DNA of 64,000 nt, from positions 20,337-84,336 of the forward strand of contig CAMVGV010000003.1 of NCBI GenBank assembly GCA_947167135.1, read 5' to 3'. This stretch comes from an uncultured Lachnospiraceae bacterium. GTDB taxonomy: Bacteria; Bacillota; Clostridia; Lachnospirales; Lachnospiraceae. The translations under genes were made by a program, and so were the position numbers. Position 1 is the stretch's first letter, and every line of letters starts with the position of its first letter. The notes beneath the pieces are model-generated. The model was not told the DNA's origin. It did not search any database and was given only the letters and a program-made list of their open reading frames with translations. Below, one piece after another: positions 25,461 through 35,213 of this stretch.

Positions 25461-27293
25461 ATGAAGAGTAGAAGAGAAGATATACGGAATATAGCCATAA
25501 TCGCACACGTTGACCATGGGAAGACCACACTGGTGGATGCGCTTCTTAAGCAGAGCGGTGTTTTCCGGGAAAACCAGGAGGTTGCGGAAAGAGTGATGGA
25601 CAGCAATGATATCGAGCGAGAGCGCGGTATCACCATACTTTCAAAGAATACCGCCGTCCAGTATAAGGATACGAAGATAAATATAATCGACACCCCCGGA
25701 CACGCAGATTTCGGAGGAGAAGTAGAGCGTATCCTTAAAATGGTCAACGGCGTGGTGCTTTTAGTTGATGCTTTTGAGGGGGTAATGCCCCAGACAAAGT
25801 TTGTACTGAAGAAGGCTCTTGCACTTAAGCTTCCGGTTATTTCCTGCATAAATAAGATCGACCGACCCGGTGCAAGACCAGCCGAGGTGGTGGATGAGGT
25901 GCTGGAACTCTTTATGGATCTTGATGCCACTGACGAACAGCTTGACTGTCCCTTTGTCTTTACCTCTGCAAAGGAAGGGGTGGCTTCCCTTGATGCGGAT
26001 ACTCCGGGGAGTGATATGAAGCCCCTTTTCGACACGATCATAAACTATATACCCGCCCCGGAGGGTGACAGCGATGCAAATCTCCAGATACTTATCTCCA
26101 CCATTGACTACAATGAATATGTGGGAAGGATAGGGGTCGGCAAGGTGGATAACGGTACCGTGAAGGTGAACCAGGAAGCGGTAATCGTAAACCATCACGA
26201 CAAAGACAGGCAGGAAAAGGTAAAGATCAGTAAGCTCTATGTCTTCCAGGGACTCACAAAGAAGGATGTAAGTGAGGCGGGCATAGGAGAGATAGTTGCG
26301 ATCTCCGGGATTTCCGATCTGAAGATCGGGGATACGCTCTGCGGTACAAGCGGAGAGGCTGAGGCCATTCCGTTCCAGAAGATATCCGAGCCCACCATAA
26401 GCATGAATTTTATGGTAAATGACTCGCCTCTTGCAGGGCAGGAGGGAAAGTATGTGACCAGCCGTCATATCAAGGACAGGCTCTTTCGTGAGCTTAATAC
26501 GGATGTATCCTTAAGAGTCGAGGAGACTGAGTCAACGGATACATTTAAGGTTTCTGGCCGGGGAGAACTCCATTTATCGGTGCTTATAGAGGAAATGCGC
26601 CGTGAGGGCTATGAATTTGCGGTAAGCAAGGCCGAGGTCATATACAAAAAGGACGAGAACGGGAAAACCCTGGAGCCTATGGAAACAGCTTATATAGACG
26701 TGCCGGATGAATATTCCGGAACCGTGATATCTTCTCTTTCGGAGAGAAAGGGCGAGCTCATTAATATGGGATCCATTGCGGGAGGCTACACAAGGCTTGA
26801 ATTCAATATCCCTTCGAGGGGGCTCATAGGCTTCCGCGGTCCATTCCTTACGGATACAAAGGGCAACGGGATAATAAATACGGTTTTCTCGGGCTACGGT
26901 CCCTATAAGGGAGATATCTCCTACAGGAAGACCGGGTCGCTTATTGCCTTTGAAGCGGGTGAAGCGGTGACCTACGGTCTCTTTAACGCACAGGAAAGAG
27001 GCTCTCTCTTTATCTGTCCCGGAACAAAGGTTTATTCGGGAATGGTGATAGGTTCAAATCCCAGAAGTGACGATATTGAAGTGAATGTATGCAAGACAAA
27101 GCATCTCACCAATACCAGAACCTCATCATCAGACGAGGCTCTGCGGCTCACTCCTCCGGTGATACTGTCACTCGAGCAGGCTCTTGACTTTATCGATCAG
27201 GACGAGCTTCTGGAGGTCACTCCGGATAGTCTCCGGATAAGGAAGAGGATACTGGATCCTCTCTTAAGGAAGAGAGCGGCATTCAGACATTGA
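25461..27293 (+). CDS. typA: Ribosome-associated GTPase TypA/BipA
   Basis: Translational GTPase needed for ribosome assembly and stress growth. Start set at ATG 25461 (MKSRREDIRNIAII), giving 610 residues as usual. An in-frame GTG at 25383 lies inside the tandem repeat. G motifs: AHVDHGKTTL, RERGITI, DTPGHADFGGEVER, NKIDRPGA. EF-G-like domains III and V and the TypA-specific C-terminus (GYTRLEFNIPSRGLIGFRG) follow. No strong Shine-Dalgarno lies close to the ATG. Confidence 0.95.
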   Translation: MKSRREDIRNIAIIAHVDHGKTTLVDALLKQSGVFRENQEVAERVMDSNDIERERGITILSKNTAVQYKDTKINIIDTPGHADFGGEVERILKMVNGVVLLVDAFEGVMPQTKFVLKKALALKLPVISCINKIDRPGARPAEVVDEVLELFMDLDATDEQLDCPFVFTSAKEGVASLDADTPGSDMKPLFDTIINYIPAPEGDSDANLQILISTIDYNEYVGRIGVGKVDNGTVKVNQEAVIVNHHDKDRQEKVKISKLYVFQGLTKKDVSEAGIGEIVAISGISDLKIGDTLCGTSGEAEAIPFQKISEPTISMNFMVNDSPLAGQEGKYVTSRHIKDRLFRELNTDVSLRVEETESTDTFKVSGRGELHLSVLIEEMRREGYEFAVSKAEVIYKKDENGKTLEPMETAYIDVPDEYSGTVISSLSERKGELINMGSIAGGYTRLEFNIPSRGLIGFRGPFLTDTKGNGIINTVFSGYGPYKGDISYRKTGSLIAFEAGEAVTYGLFNAQERGSLFICPGTKVYSGMVIGSNPRSDDIEVNVCKTKHLTNTRTSSSDEALRLTPPVILSLEQALDFIDQDELLEVTPDSLRIRKRILDPLLRKRAAFRH

Positions 27294-27303
27294 GAATCCT
27301 TCG

Positions 27304-28761
27304 TCAGATCTTTTTCCATGTGCTTCTGCTGAAGAGAGACAGGATCGGGAATATCTCAAGTCTTCCCGTTATCATGGCCAGACTCAGGAAAATCTTCGAT
27401 ATGTCGCTGTAGGCGGCGAAATTACAGGTAGGTCCCACTTTATCAAGTCCGGGACCTATATTATTGAAGGTACAGAGCGCGGCTGAAAGATTGGTTTCAA
27501 TGGAAAAACCGTCCAGGCTGAGGATCACGGTCAGAACAGCCACGATTATCATATAGGCGGAAAAATACGCCTGAGTATTCGCTATCACATCCTCGCTTAT
27601 CACTCTGTCATTGATCTTTAAAACATGGACTGTGCGTGGGTGTATGGTTTTTCTGATGTTCCTTAAAAGGCTTTTTACGAGAATAAGCACCCTTGCGCAC
27701 TTCATGCCGCCACCGGTGCTTCCGGCGCAGGCTCCTATCACCATCAGAAGGAGGATAAGGGTTTTCGAAAATACAGGCCAGGTATCATAATCGGCAGTTG
27801 CAAATCCTGTGGTGGTTATCATACTGGCAACCTGGAAAAATGAGGTTCTTAAGGTCTCCTCCCAGCTGCCGTACATATGGCGGATGTTGGTTCCTATCAG
27901 AAGTCCGGCTGCGAGGACGGTCAGTACGTAAAGACGCACCTCCTCATCCTTAAATACCTGTCCGAGCTTTTTCAAAATGATAATATAATAGATACTGAAG
28001 TTTACCCCGAAAAGGAGCATAAATACGGTCGTAACATTCTGTATGTACGGGCTGTAGCTTGTGAAGCTGTCAGCCTTTACCCCGAAGCCGCCTGTTCCGG
28101 CGGTTCCCATGGCGTGACACACCGAATCAAAAACGGGCATTCCTCCGGCGATCAGGAATATGATATTTAAGATCGTAAGAACAATGTAGAGGCAGTAGAG
28201 GATAATGGCTGTCTGTTTCATTCTGGGGACTATCTTTCCGACACTTGGCCCCGGGCTTTCAGCCCTTAAGATATGCAGTGTGAAGCCCGTTTCCTTTCCG
28301 CTTCCCGGCAGTACGGCAAGCAGAAAGACCAATACACCCATGCCGCCGATCCAGTTGCTGAAATTCCTCCAGAAGAGGGTCCCATGGGTCATTTCCTCCA
28401 CGTTATGAATGATGGAAGCGCCGGTGGTGGTAAAGCCGGAGGCCATTTCAAAGAAGGCATCAACATATGAGGGGATATCACCGTTCAGGACGAATGGTAT
28501 GGCGCCGAATGCACTCATGATAAGCCAGCAGAGACCTGTTACCACAAGACCTTCTCTTGCAAAAAAACCGCCACTTGCACCTCTGGATAATACAAACACC
28601 AGAAAAAGGCCGGTAAAGAGCGCTATGCAGAGTCCCCCCGCAAAGGCAGCAGCCGAAGCATTCTCTCCGTACAAAAGGGAAATAAAGAGGGGAAGAAAGA
28701 GAAAAGCTGATTCCAGAAGCAGCACCTGACCACACAGGCGAAAAAGCATTTTGTAATTCAT
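27304..28761 (-). CDS. trkH: TrkH/KtrB-family potassium uptake channel subunit
   Basis: Membrane ion-conducting subunit of a Trk/Ktr potassium transporter, 485 residues. The four pore loops are visible: TTTGASIIHN, GTAGTGGFGV, TTTGFATADYD and NNIGPGLDKVG, each with the selectivity-filter glycine. Multiple membrane helices surround them. It lies 12 nt downstream of trkA on the minus strand with AGGGAACAGG before the ATG. It ends 10 nt from the convergent typA. Confidence 0.94.
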   Translation of the reverse strand: MNYKMLFRLCGQVLLLESAFLFLPLFISLLYGENASAAAFAGGLCIALFTGLFLVFVLSRGASGGFFAREGLVVTGLCWLIMSAFGAIPFVLNGDIPSYVDAFFEMASGFTTTGASIIHNVEEMTHGTLFWRNFSNWIGGMGVLVFLLAVLPGSGKETGFTLHILRAESPGPSVGKIVPRMKQTAIILYCLYIVLTILNIIFLIAGGMPVFDSVCHAMGTAGTGGFGVKADSFTSYSPYIQNVTTVFMLLFGVNFSIYYIIILKKLGQVFKDEEVRLYVLTVLAAGLLIGTNIRHMYGSWEETLRTSFFQVASMITTTGFATADYDTWPVFSKTLILLLMVIGACAGSTGGGMKCARVLILVKSLLRNIRKTIHPRTVHVLKINDRVISEDVIANTQAYFSAYMIIVAVLTVILSLDGFSIETNLSAALCTFNNIGPGLDKVGPTCNFAAYSDISKIFLSLAMITGRLEIFPILSLFSRSTWKKI

Positions 28762-28773
28762 GTCCTGTTCCCT

Positions 28774-30132
28774 TTATTCAAAAATATCATTGATCTGCTC
28801 TATCTTTCTGTCCTCACCGGAAATGACCACAAGGGTGTCGCCTGCCTGGAAGAAGGAATCTCCGGTGGGTATCTCATTGATCCCTTTGTGGGTGATGCTG
28901 GCAAGGAGTACATGGCTCTTAAGCCTGATATCCTTCAGCTTTTCATTGCAGTGAAGGGTATTCTCGGCAACCCTGAATTCCATGGCCTCAACATGACCGT
29001 CGGCTATAAGATGCATGGTGAGAGCCGCTCCCACCTTGTTTTTCTTCGCACGGACATAGCGGACTATTATATTGGTGACCAGATCCTTGGGGGAGATAAT
29101 GCTTCCGACCGGAAGGTCATCCAGAACACGGAGATTCTCGGCCCGTCCCAGCTTCGTGATGACCTGGGGCACACCCTTCTGATTGGCATACAGAGACATA
29201 AGTATATTGGTTTCGTCAAAGCCCGTAAGGGCGACAAAAACATCGCTGTGGCCTATGCCCTCACGATCAAGGACCTTCTGGTTGCTGGCATCCCCCTCGA
29301 CTATGGTGGCTTCGGGAAGAAGTGCCGCAAGCTCTCTGCAGCGGTTTGTCTTATTGTCCAGGATCTGGACGGAAATACCATGACTCTGGAGGATTTTCGC
29401 AAGATAAAAGCCTATGCGGCTTCCGCCGGCTATAAATGCACTGGAGGCCTTGTGGGTTATGACCCCGAGCTTACGGAGAAGGGTATTCAGGTTTTCATTG
29501 GAGCCCGTAACAAATACCCTGTCATTCTCGCGGAGAACAAAATCCCCGGAGGGGATCAGCGACTTACCGTCCCTAAGTACGACACAGACAAGCACCTGGC
29601 ATTTTAAGGTCTGATTGATATTGGAAAGGGACAGTCCGTTCATAGGGCTGTCGGATCTGACCTTCAGCTCCACGATCTCGGTATTACTCTTTGCGAAGGT
29701 CTCTCTTTTAAGAAATCCGGGATATCGGATAAGACGTGATATTTCCTTTGCGGCCTGAAAATCCGGATTTACTGCCATAGAAAGGGAAAAAGCACCCTGA
29801 ATGGAGGCAATGTCCTTGGAATACTCCGGGTTTTTAAGCCTTGACACAGTGTTGATCCTGGAATTCATCTGATGGGCAGTTATGCAGGACAGGAGATTGA
29901 TCTCGTCACGTCCTGTCATGGCTATCAGAAGATCCGCATCTTCGACACCGGCTTCCCTCAAAACAGCCATGGAAGCGCAGTTTCCTTCAACTCCCATGAC
30001 ATCATAAAGTTCCATGCAGGATTCCAGCTTCTCCGGATCAGACTCTATTATGGTCAGATCATAGCCTTCGTTTGAAAGCTGGCGGACAAGGGTGGATCCC
30101 ATCTTTCCGTATCCAGATATTAATATCCTCAT
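28774..30132 (-). CDS. trkA: TrkA potassium-uptake regulatory subunit (double RCK)
   Basis: Cytoplasmic gating ring of the Trk system, 452 residues with two tandem RCK_N/RCK_C units. The first Rossmann motif is MRILISGYGKMGSTLVRQL. The second is AFIAGGSRIGFYLAKIL at about residue 230. Each is followed by a C-terminal ligand-binding RCK_C module (about 135-220 and 365-450). AGGTGA lies 12 nt upstream of the ATG. Together with trkH this is a complete two-gene K+ uptake operon. Confidence 0.94.
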   Translation of the reverse strand: MRILISGYGKMGSTLVRQLSNEGYDLTIIESDPEKLESCMELYDVMGVEGNCASMAVLREAGVEDADLLIAMTGRDEINLLSCITAHQMNSRINTVSRLKNPEYSKDIASIQGAFSLSMAVNPDFQAAKEISRLIRYPGFLKRETFAKSNTEIVELKVRSDSPMNGLSLSNINQTLKCQVLVCVVLRDGKSLIPSGDFVLRENDRVFVTGSNENLNTLLRKLGVITHKASSAFIAGGSRIGFYLAKILQSHGISVQILDNKTNRCRELAALLPEATIVEGDASNQKVLDREGIGHSDVFVALTGFDETNILMSLYANQKGVPQVITKLGRAENLRVLDDLPVGSIISPKDLVTNIIVRYVRAKKNKVGAALTMHLIADGHVEAMEFRVAENTLHCNEKLKDIRLKSHVLLASITHKGINEIPTGDSFFQAGDTLVVISGEDRKIEQINDIFE

Positions 30133-30253
30133 ATGAATATAATATCACCTATGTCAAATCCCCCAGGGAATAAGCTATTGCTATGATGTCTCTATGGACT
30201 GTATATCGGGTGCGGCTTCGGATACAGGCAGCTTCCCGGGGGAAGGATGATGC

Positions 30254-30511
30254 TTATATGGCAGAGTCTGCGTTTTCCCGGAGAAGCCTCAGTATTTCTT
30301 TGTAATTGTCCTTATCATGGATATAGCTGCAGTCCACGCAGCTTTTGGTGATCCTGCCGTTCTTTTCAACGTAATGATACTGTCCGGGACAGTCCCTCAG
30401 ATGAAAAAGGGGACAGTAGCAGAAGAGACAGTTCACTCCCTTGTTTTCAGGCATTTCATGGCAGGGATAATACCTGCATTCACGGTTCTCAAAATATTTA
30501 AAAGAATTCAT
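30254..30511 (-). CDS. Cysteine-rich small domain protein (PF04071-like)
   Basis: An 85-residue protein with nine cysteines: ENRECRYYPCHEMP, NCLFCYCPLFHLRDCPG and KSCVDCSYIHDKDNY. This is the pattern of the Cys-rich small domain often encoded with or fused to cobalamin-synthesis enzymes; the ligand is thought to be a metal. The start at 30511 has GGAAG about 11 nt upstream. It is transcribed divergently from degV. The cobalamin link is from family knowledge, supported only loosely by the corrinoid genes elsewhere in this window. Confidence 0.78.
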   Translation of the reverse strand: MNSFKYFENRECRYYPCHEMPENKGVNCLFCYCPLFHLRDCPGQYHYVEKNGRITKSCVDCSYIHDKDNYKEILRLLRENADSAI

Positions 30512-30598
30512 ATATTTAGACACTTCCGTCTTTCTACACGTGGCGATTTATGGTATAATCATACTCCAAATACAAGCAATTATACAGGGGAAAAAAGC

Positions 30599-31486
30599 AT
30601 GGGTTTTTTACTGACCTGCAGCTCGACGGTTGACCTTTCCGAAGAGAGACTTTCAGAGAGAAAGATAAAGTGGGCTTCTTTTCATTTCCAGATAGACGGA
30701 CAGGACTATCTTGATGATTACGGGCACAGCATGAGCCTTGAGGAGTTTTACCGCAGGGAGAGAGAGGGGGCTGCCCCCACCACCTCACAGGTAAACACGG
30801 AAGAATACATTGAGCTGTGGAAGCCTTTGATGGAGGATGGGAATGATATTCTTCATGTAAGCCTTTCCTCCGGTATTTCCGGGACCTTTAATTCTGCCAA
30901 TATTGCAGCCGATGATATGCGGGAGCTCTATCCGGACAGAAAGATCTATGTGATGGATTCCCTGTGTGCCTCTGCAGGCTACGGGCTTTTTATGGAGGAG
31001 CTGGCAGACAAAAGGGATGAGGGGATGGACTTTGATGCCCTTATTGAATATGGCGAAAGCATAAAGCTCCGTGTGAACCACTGGTTCTTTGCAAGTGACC
31101 TTACCAGCCTTATCCGGGGCGGAAGAGTGTCCCCAGCAGTAGGAAAGGTCGCAAGTCTCTTAAAGATCTGTCCTCTGTTTAAGGTAAACAGTGAAGGGAA
31201 GCTGGTGTCAGCCTCAAAGGTACGCACAAAGAAGAAGGTCTTTCCGGAAATAGTCCGGGTTATGGGACAGTATGCCGAAAATGGTACGGATTATGCCGGA
31301 AGGTGCTACATCTCATATTCGGACTGTCCGGATGATGCAAATGAGGTAAAGAAAAGGATAGAGGAAGCATTCCCGAATCTCAGGGACGGCGGAGTGGAGC
31401 TTTTCAGGATAGGAACCACCATCGGTGCCCACACAGGCGTGGCAACCGTTGCACTGTTTTTCATGGGAGATGAGAGAACCGAATGA
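30599..31486 (+). CDS. DegV family fatty-acid-binding protein
   Basis: A 295-residue DegV protein. The family binds fatty acids and, as FakB, feeds them to a fatty-acid kinase. Start at 30599 with AGGGGAAAAAAGC upstream; the frame opens further upstream but without support. Typical elements: LTCSSTVDLSEE, PTTSQVN, HVSLSSGISGTFNSA, DSLCASAGYGL and IGAHTGVATVALFFMG. It overlaps mecA by 4 nt. A TATAAT at 30554-30559 is a plausible -10 box. Confidence 0.93.
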   Translation: MGFLLTCSSTVDLSEERLSERKIKWASFHFQIDGQDYLDDYGHSMSLEEFYRREREGAAPTTSQVNTEEYIELWKPLMEDGNDILHVSLSSGISGTFNSANIAADDMRELYPDRKIYVMDSLCASAGYGLFMEELADKRDEGMDFDALIEYGESIKLRVNHWFFASDLTSLIRGGRVSPAVGKVASLLKICPLFKVNSEGKLVSASKVRTKKKVFPEIVRVMGQYAENGTDYAGRCYISYSDCPDDANEVKKRIEEAFPNLRDGGVELFRIGTTIGAHTGVATVALFFMGDERTE

Positions 31487-32115
31487 AATTTACCAGGGTG
31501 GGTGAAAATGAAATAAGATGCATTCTTACCGAAGAGGAGCTTGTGAGCTTTGGTATAGATCTGGATGATATTCTGGAGAAAAACGTAAAGTCCGGAAAGT
31601 TTTTCAATGAGATCCTTTCCCGTGCATTTCTTGCTCTGGGGGAGCAGAGTGTGGATGAGATAAGGGGCTGCAGCGCACAGATAAGCGTGCTGAAGGATCG
31701 GAGCATTTCCATTCTTTTCCACACCAGAAAGAAAAATATTCTTACGGAGTTTGCAGACAGGCTGAAGGAGGCCGAGGAAAAGATCCGGAGAGCTGCGGAG
31801 ATGATCCCGGATTCCGTGGATAACAGATCCTTTCTGGTTTCCTTCAAATCCATAGATGATGCCGTAGCCTTCTGTCGTGCCGGGAAAAAGGCGGGACATC
31901 TCGTGAGCTATTTTTCGAAGAGCAGGAAAAATGATGAGTATATTCTGTTTATACTCCGTTATGCCTGTGATGAAAAGGAATACCGCAAGGTCAGGCTTCT
32001 GGCGGACGAATTCGGACGCGTGAATGATACCAGTACTGCTTCAAAGGCCTATATTCTGGAAAACTCCGATATGCTCATAAGCGAGGATGCTTTTTTCAGC
32101 CTTGGAGAGCTATAA
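31483..32115 (+). CDS. mecA: MecA-type Clp adaptor protein
   Basis: Adaptor that delivers substrates to ClpC-ClpP. 210 residues: the N-terminal substrate-binding domain (MKFTRVGENEIRCILTEEELVSFGIDLDDIL) and C-terminal ClpC-binding domain (SFKSIDDAVAFCRA... and ILRYACDEKEYRKV) are joined by an acidic linker. It is coupled to degV by an ATGA overlap. The next gene's ATG directly follows its stop. Confidence 0.9.
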   Translation: MKFTRVGENEIRCILTEEELVSFGIDLDDILEKNVKSGKFFNEILSRAFLALGEQSVDEIRGCSAQISVLKDRSISILFHTRKKNILTEFADRLKEAEEKIRRAAEMIPDSVDNRSFLVSFKSIDDAVAFCRAGKKAGHLVSYFSKSRKNDEYILFILRYACDEKEYRKVRLLADEFGRVNDTSTASKAYILENSDMLISEDAFFSLGEL

Positions 32116-32691
32116 ATGTCATATTATTTAAGAAGCAGAAGGTTTATCTTTAATGATGAGTGCCCGCACATTGATCCGGGCGAGATACTTTCCGGGCTCG
32201 GCCTTCCAAAGGAGCTTACGGAGAAGGGCAAGGTACGAAAAGCATTTGACTCGGTAAAAAAAGAGGCGGCAGAGCTTGTCCATATGGCGGCAGCGGCGGC
32301 ATACTTCAAGATGCCGGACAATTCTATTCCACCCATACCCACCGGAACAGAGGTTGTGGGCGCGATCATTACAATCGGAGCGGATATTTCCACAAAAAGT
32401 GTCGAATACTTTGCAGGAGGGAAATATACAAAAGGGATGATCTTGAATGAGATCGCCGATCACTGTCTTTCCGTATACGAGAAGATGATAATAGAAAGAC
32501 TTGAGGTTCTTTCCGAAAGGAAGGGGGTTATCCTCGGGCGCATGTATGAGTCTCCGGAAGAAATGCCTGTTTCCGAGCTGAAATATGTCTGGGAAGCAGT
32601 AGGGGCGGGAGAGTCCATAGGAGTCAACATCACAAGGGATTCCACTCTCTTCCCCACGAAGTCCTCCTGCCTCATAATGAAGATAAAGTGA
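32116..32691 (+). CDS. MetH activation-domain-like protein
   Basis: A 191-residue protein, with GGAGAG six nt upstream of an ATG that abuts the mecA stop. It matches the layout of the S-adenosylmethionine-binding activation domain of cobalamin-dependent methionine synthase: VVGAIITIGADISTKSVEYF, a helix MILNEIADHCLSVYEK, a degenerate RMYESPEEMPVSELK where the family has RxSPGYG...EQ, and the end SIGVNITRDSTLFPTKSSC resembling GVxLTxxxMxxPxKS. In Clostridia this domain is often encoded apart from MetH. No methionine synthase lies in this window, so the partner is unknown. Confidence 0.6.
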   Translation: MSYYLRSRRFIFNDECPHIDPGEILSGLGLPKELTEKGKVRKAFDSVKKEAAELVHMAAAAAYFKMPDNSIPPIPTGTEVVGAIITIGADISTKSVEYFAGGKYTKGMILNEIADHCLSVYEKMIIERLEVLSERKGVILGRMYESPEEMPVSELKYVWEAVGAGESIGVNITRDSTLFPTKSSCLIMKIK

Positions 32692-32763
32692 TAGGATTAG
32701 GAGTGTAGGGAAATTTCTGATATAGAAAAATACAGCTTTATTTAGAGGAGAAAGAAGTGAAAT

Positions 32764-33936
32764 ATGGGCATAGTTGACGAAGTTAAGGACGAATTTGTAA
32801 GGAGATTCGGACGTGACGGGGATATACGGGTGTATTTCGCCCCCGGAAGAGTAAACCTCATTGGGGAACACACGGATTATAACGGGGGGCACGTCTTTCC
32901 CTGCGCCATTTCCATGGGGAATTACGCTGCCGCGAGAAAAAGAGAGGATGACAGGGTACGGTGGTTTAATATGACCTATCCGGATGACGGCGTTATCGAG
33001 ACCTCCATAAAGGGTCTCAAACCCGGCGATAATGGTCTCTGGTACGACTATCAGCTGGGAGTCATCTGGGCCTTCGGGGAGAACGGACATGAGATCCCAT
33101 CAGGCTTTGATATGGTAATGAAGGCGGATCTTCCCGCAGGCAGCGGGCTCTCGGCCTCTGCCTCAATAGAGGAGCTTTGCGCCGTCATAGTAAGGGATCT
33201 CTTTTTGCCGGACATTTCACTTGTTGACTGCGCCCTTATGGGTCAGTATTCGGAAAACAGATATAACGGTATGAACTGCGGGATCATGGATCAGTTTGCA
33301 TCAGCTATGGGAAAGAAGGATCATGCCATATTCCTGGATACCGCCACCCTGAAGTATGATTATGTTCCACTCAATCTGAAAAATGAGAAGATAGTGATCA
33401 TAAACAGCAGGGTAAAGCATTCTCTCGCAGGAAGTGCCTATAATGACAGGCGGAGTGAGAGCGAGAGGGCTTTAAGGGACATACAGGCGGTTAAGGCTGT
33501 GGAAACTCTCGGGGATCTCAGCGCAGAGGAATTTGAGGAGTTTAAGGCGGCGATAAAGGATCCGGTATGCCTGAAGCGTGCGCGCCATGCCGTATATGAG
33601 AATATCCGGACCATAGATGCGGTTGCTGCTTTGAAGTCCGGGGACCTTGAATCCTTCGGAAAGCTTATGCATGACTCCCACGTGTCCCTTCGCGATGACT
33701 ACGAGGTTTCCTGTAAGGAGCTTGACATACTGGCGGAGGAGGCCTGGAAGACAGAGGGCTGCATAGGCTCCAGAATGACCGGAGGCGGATTCGGAGGCTG
33801 CACGGTGTCCATAGTGAGAGAGGACAGGTTAAAGAGCTTCGCGGCCTACATGACAGCAGCCTACAAAGAAAGGACAGGCATCGACTGTGAGATCTTCACT
33901 GCAGACGCGGAAGACGGTGCGGGGAGGATCAATTGA
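32764..33936 (+). CDS. galK: Galactokinase
   Basis: GHMP kinase phosphorylating galactose at C1, first step of the Leloir pathway. 390 residues, full length. Galactokinase signature GRVNLIGEHTDYNGGHVFPC, ATP loop LPAGSGLSASASIE, and C-terminal MTGGGFGGCTVSIV. GAGGAG lies upstream of the ATG. No galT or galE is adjacent. Its last codons overlap the CNNM gene (TTGA). Confidence 0.95.
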   Translation: MGIVDEVKDEFVRRFGRDGDIRVYFAPGRVNLIGEHTDYNGGHVFPCAISMGNYAAARKREDDRVRWFNMTYPDDGVIETSIKGLKPGDNGLWYDYQLGVIWAFGENGHEIPSGFDMVMKADLPAGSGLSASASIEELCAVIVRDLFLPDISLVDCALMGQYSENRYNGMNCGIMDQFASAMGKKDHAIFLDTATLKYDYVPLNLKNEKIVIINSRVKHSLAGSAYNDRRSESERALRDIQAVKAVETLGDLSAEEFEEFKAAIKDPVCLKRARHAVYENIRTIDAVAALKSGDLESFGKLMHDSHVSLRDDYEVSCKELDILAEEAWKTEGCIGSRMTGGGFGGCTVSIVREDRLKSFAAYMTAAYKERTGIDCEIFTADAEDGAGRIN

Positions 33937-35213
33937 AGGAGTATTTGAGCTGGGCCTGCCTTATCCTGCTGGTTCTTTTGTCCGCCTTTTTTTCCGGGTC
34001 AGAGACTGCGCTCACATCAGTAAACAGGATAAAACTGCGATCCATAGCCGATAAGGATAAGAGAGCCGTTCGTCTCCTGAAGATACATGATGACTCGGTA
34101 AAGATGCTTTCCGCGGTTCTTATCGGCAATAACATTGTAAATATGGCGGCATCTGCCCTTGCCACGGTGATCGCCATAAGGATAGATTTAAGCGTGGCTG
34201 TTATGACCGCCATTCTGACCTTTATCCTTCTGATCTTCGGGGAGATCACGCCTAAGAGTGTGGCTGCGAAATATTCGGAGCCTGTGGCACTCTTTGTCTC
34301 CGGTATCATTTACTGGCTGATGTGGATCTTCACACCCATCATCTTTATCATTAATTCTATTTCTTCCCTTATTCTGAAGTCTTTCGGGATCGATCTCGGG
34401 AATGCCGACAACCCCCTTACGGAAAGCGAGCTCCGTACCTTTGTGGATGTGAGTCATGAGGACGGTGTCATTGAGGGATCCGAAAAGAAGATAATAAACA
34501 ACGTGGTGGATTTCGGAGATAGCAGGGCAAGGGATATCATGATCCCCCGTATCGATGTAAGTCTTGTAAATATCAGCGCATCCTATGAGGATGTAACGAA
34601 AAAATTCGCAGAGGAGTTTTATTCCAGACTCCCTGTCTATGCCGAGGATACGGATAATATCGTGGGTATCCTCAATATGAAGGATGTGTTTTTTGCAAAA
34701 GCGGAAAATTTCCGTGTCCGGGATTATATGAGGGATGCCTGGTACACCTATGAAATGAAGAGGACCAGCGAGCTCCTGACCGATATGAAAAAGAACTCCG
34801 TTACCATGGCCATAGTACTGAATGAGTACGGTGCCGCTGAGGGTATCATCACCATGGAGGATCTCCTGGAGGAGATAGTTGGTGAGATAAGGGACGAGTA
34901 TGATGCGGATGAAATAGATCTCATACGCTGTATTGACAAGGATAAACGGGTATTTGACGTCGATGCGGGAGTAAAGCTTGATGACCTGAATGATGCCCTG
35001 GGTACGGATTTTGATTCAGAGGACTATGATTCACTCGGTGGACTGGTGATAGAGAAGCTCGATCACCTTCCGGGAGCCGGGGAAAGATGCGGAATGGATG
35101 ACGGTACGGTCTTTGAAGTCATAAGCACCGGAAAGAACCGTATAGAAAGGGTAAAGATCACTCTGCCTTCTCCCGCGGCACGGGAGGATGATCAAGATCC
35201 AGCTTTGCAGTAA
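33933..35213 (+). CDS. CNNM/CorC-HlyC family membrane protein (DUF21-CBS)
   Basis: A 426-residue transporter-like protein of the CNNM family implicated in Mg2+ or Co2+ homeostasis. A TTG start overlaps the galK stop, with GGGGAGG five nt upstream. The DUF21 membrane domain (about 1-180) contains SAFFSGSETALTSVN and the conserved NNIVN and EITPKSVA. A CBS-domain pair (about 200-320) contains MIPRIDV and VLNEYGAAEGIITMEDLLEEIVGEI. A CorC_HlyC transporter-associated domain ends the protein. Its 3' end overlaps a convergent gene by 56 nt. Confidence 0.92.
   Translation: MKEYLSWACLILLVLLSAFFSGSETALTSVNRIKLRSIADKDKRAVRLLKIHDDSVKMLSAVLIGNNIVNMAASALATVIAIRIDLSVAVMTAILTFILLIFGEITPKSVAAKYSEPVALFVSGIIYWLMWIFTPIIFIINSISSLILKSFGIDLGNADNPLTESELRTFVDVSHEDGVIEGSEKKIINNVVDFGDSRARDIMIPRIDVSLVNISASYEDVTKKFAEEFYSRLPVYAEDTDNIVGILNMKDVFFAKAENFRVRDYMRDAWYTYEMKRTSELLTDMKKNSVTMAIVLNEYGAAEGIITMEDLLEEIVGEIRDEYDADEIDLIRCIDKDKRVFDVDAGVKLDDLNDALGTDFDSEDYDSLGGLVIEKLDHLPGAGERCGMDDGTVFEVISTGKNRIERVKITLPSPAAREDDQDPALQ

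Noticed and set aside
25761..26468. Long minus-strand ORFs opposite typA
   Set aside because: Antisense to conserved GTPase motifs and with no start signals.
32128..33090. 320-codon minus-strand ORF spanning the MetH-like gene and galK
   Set aside because: It crosses two supported plus-strand genes and their intergenic gap; no motif or ribosome site.
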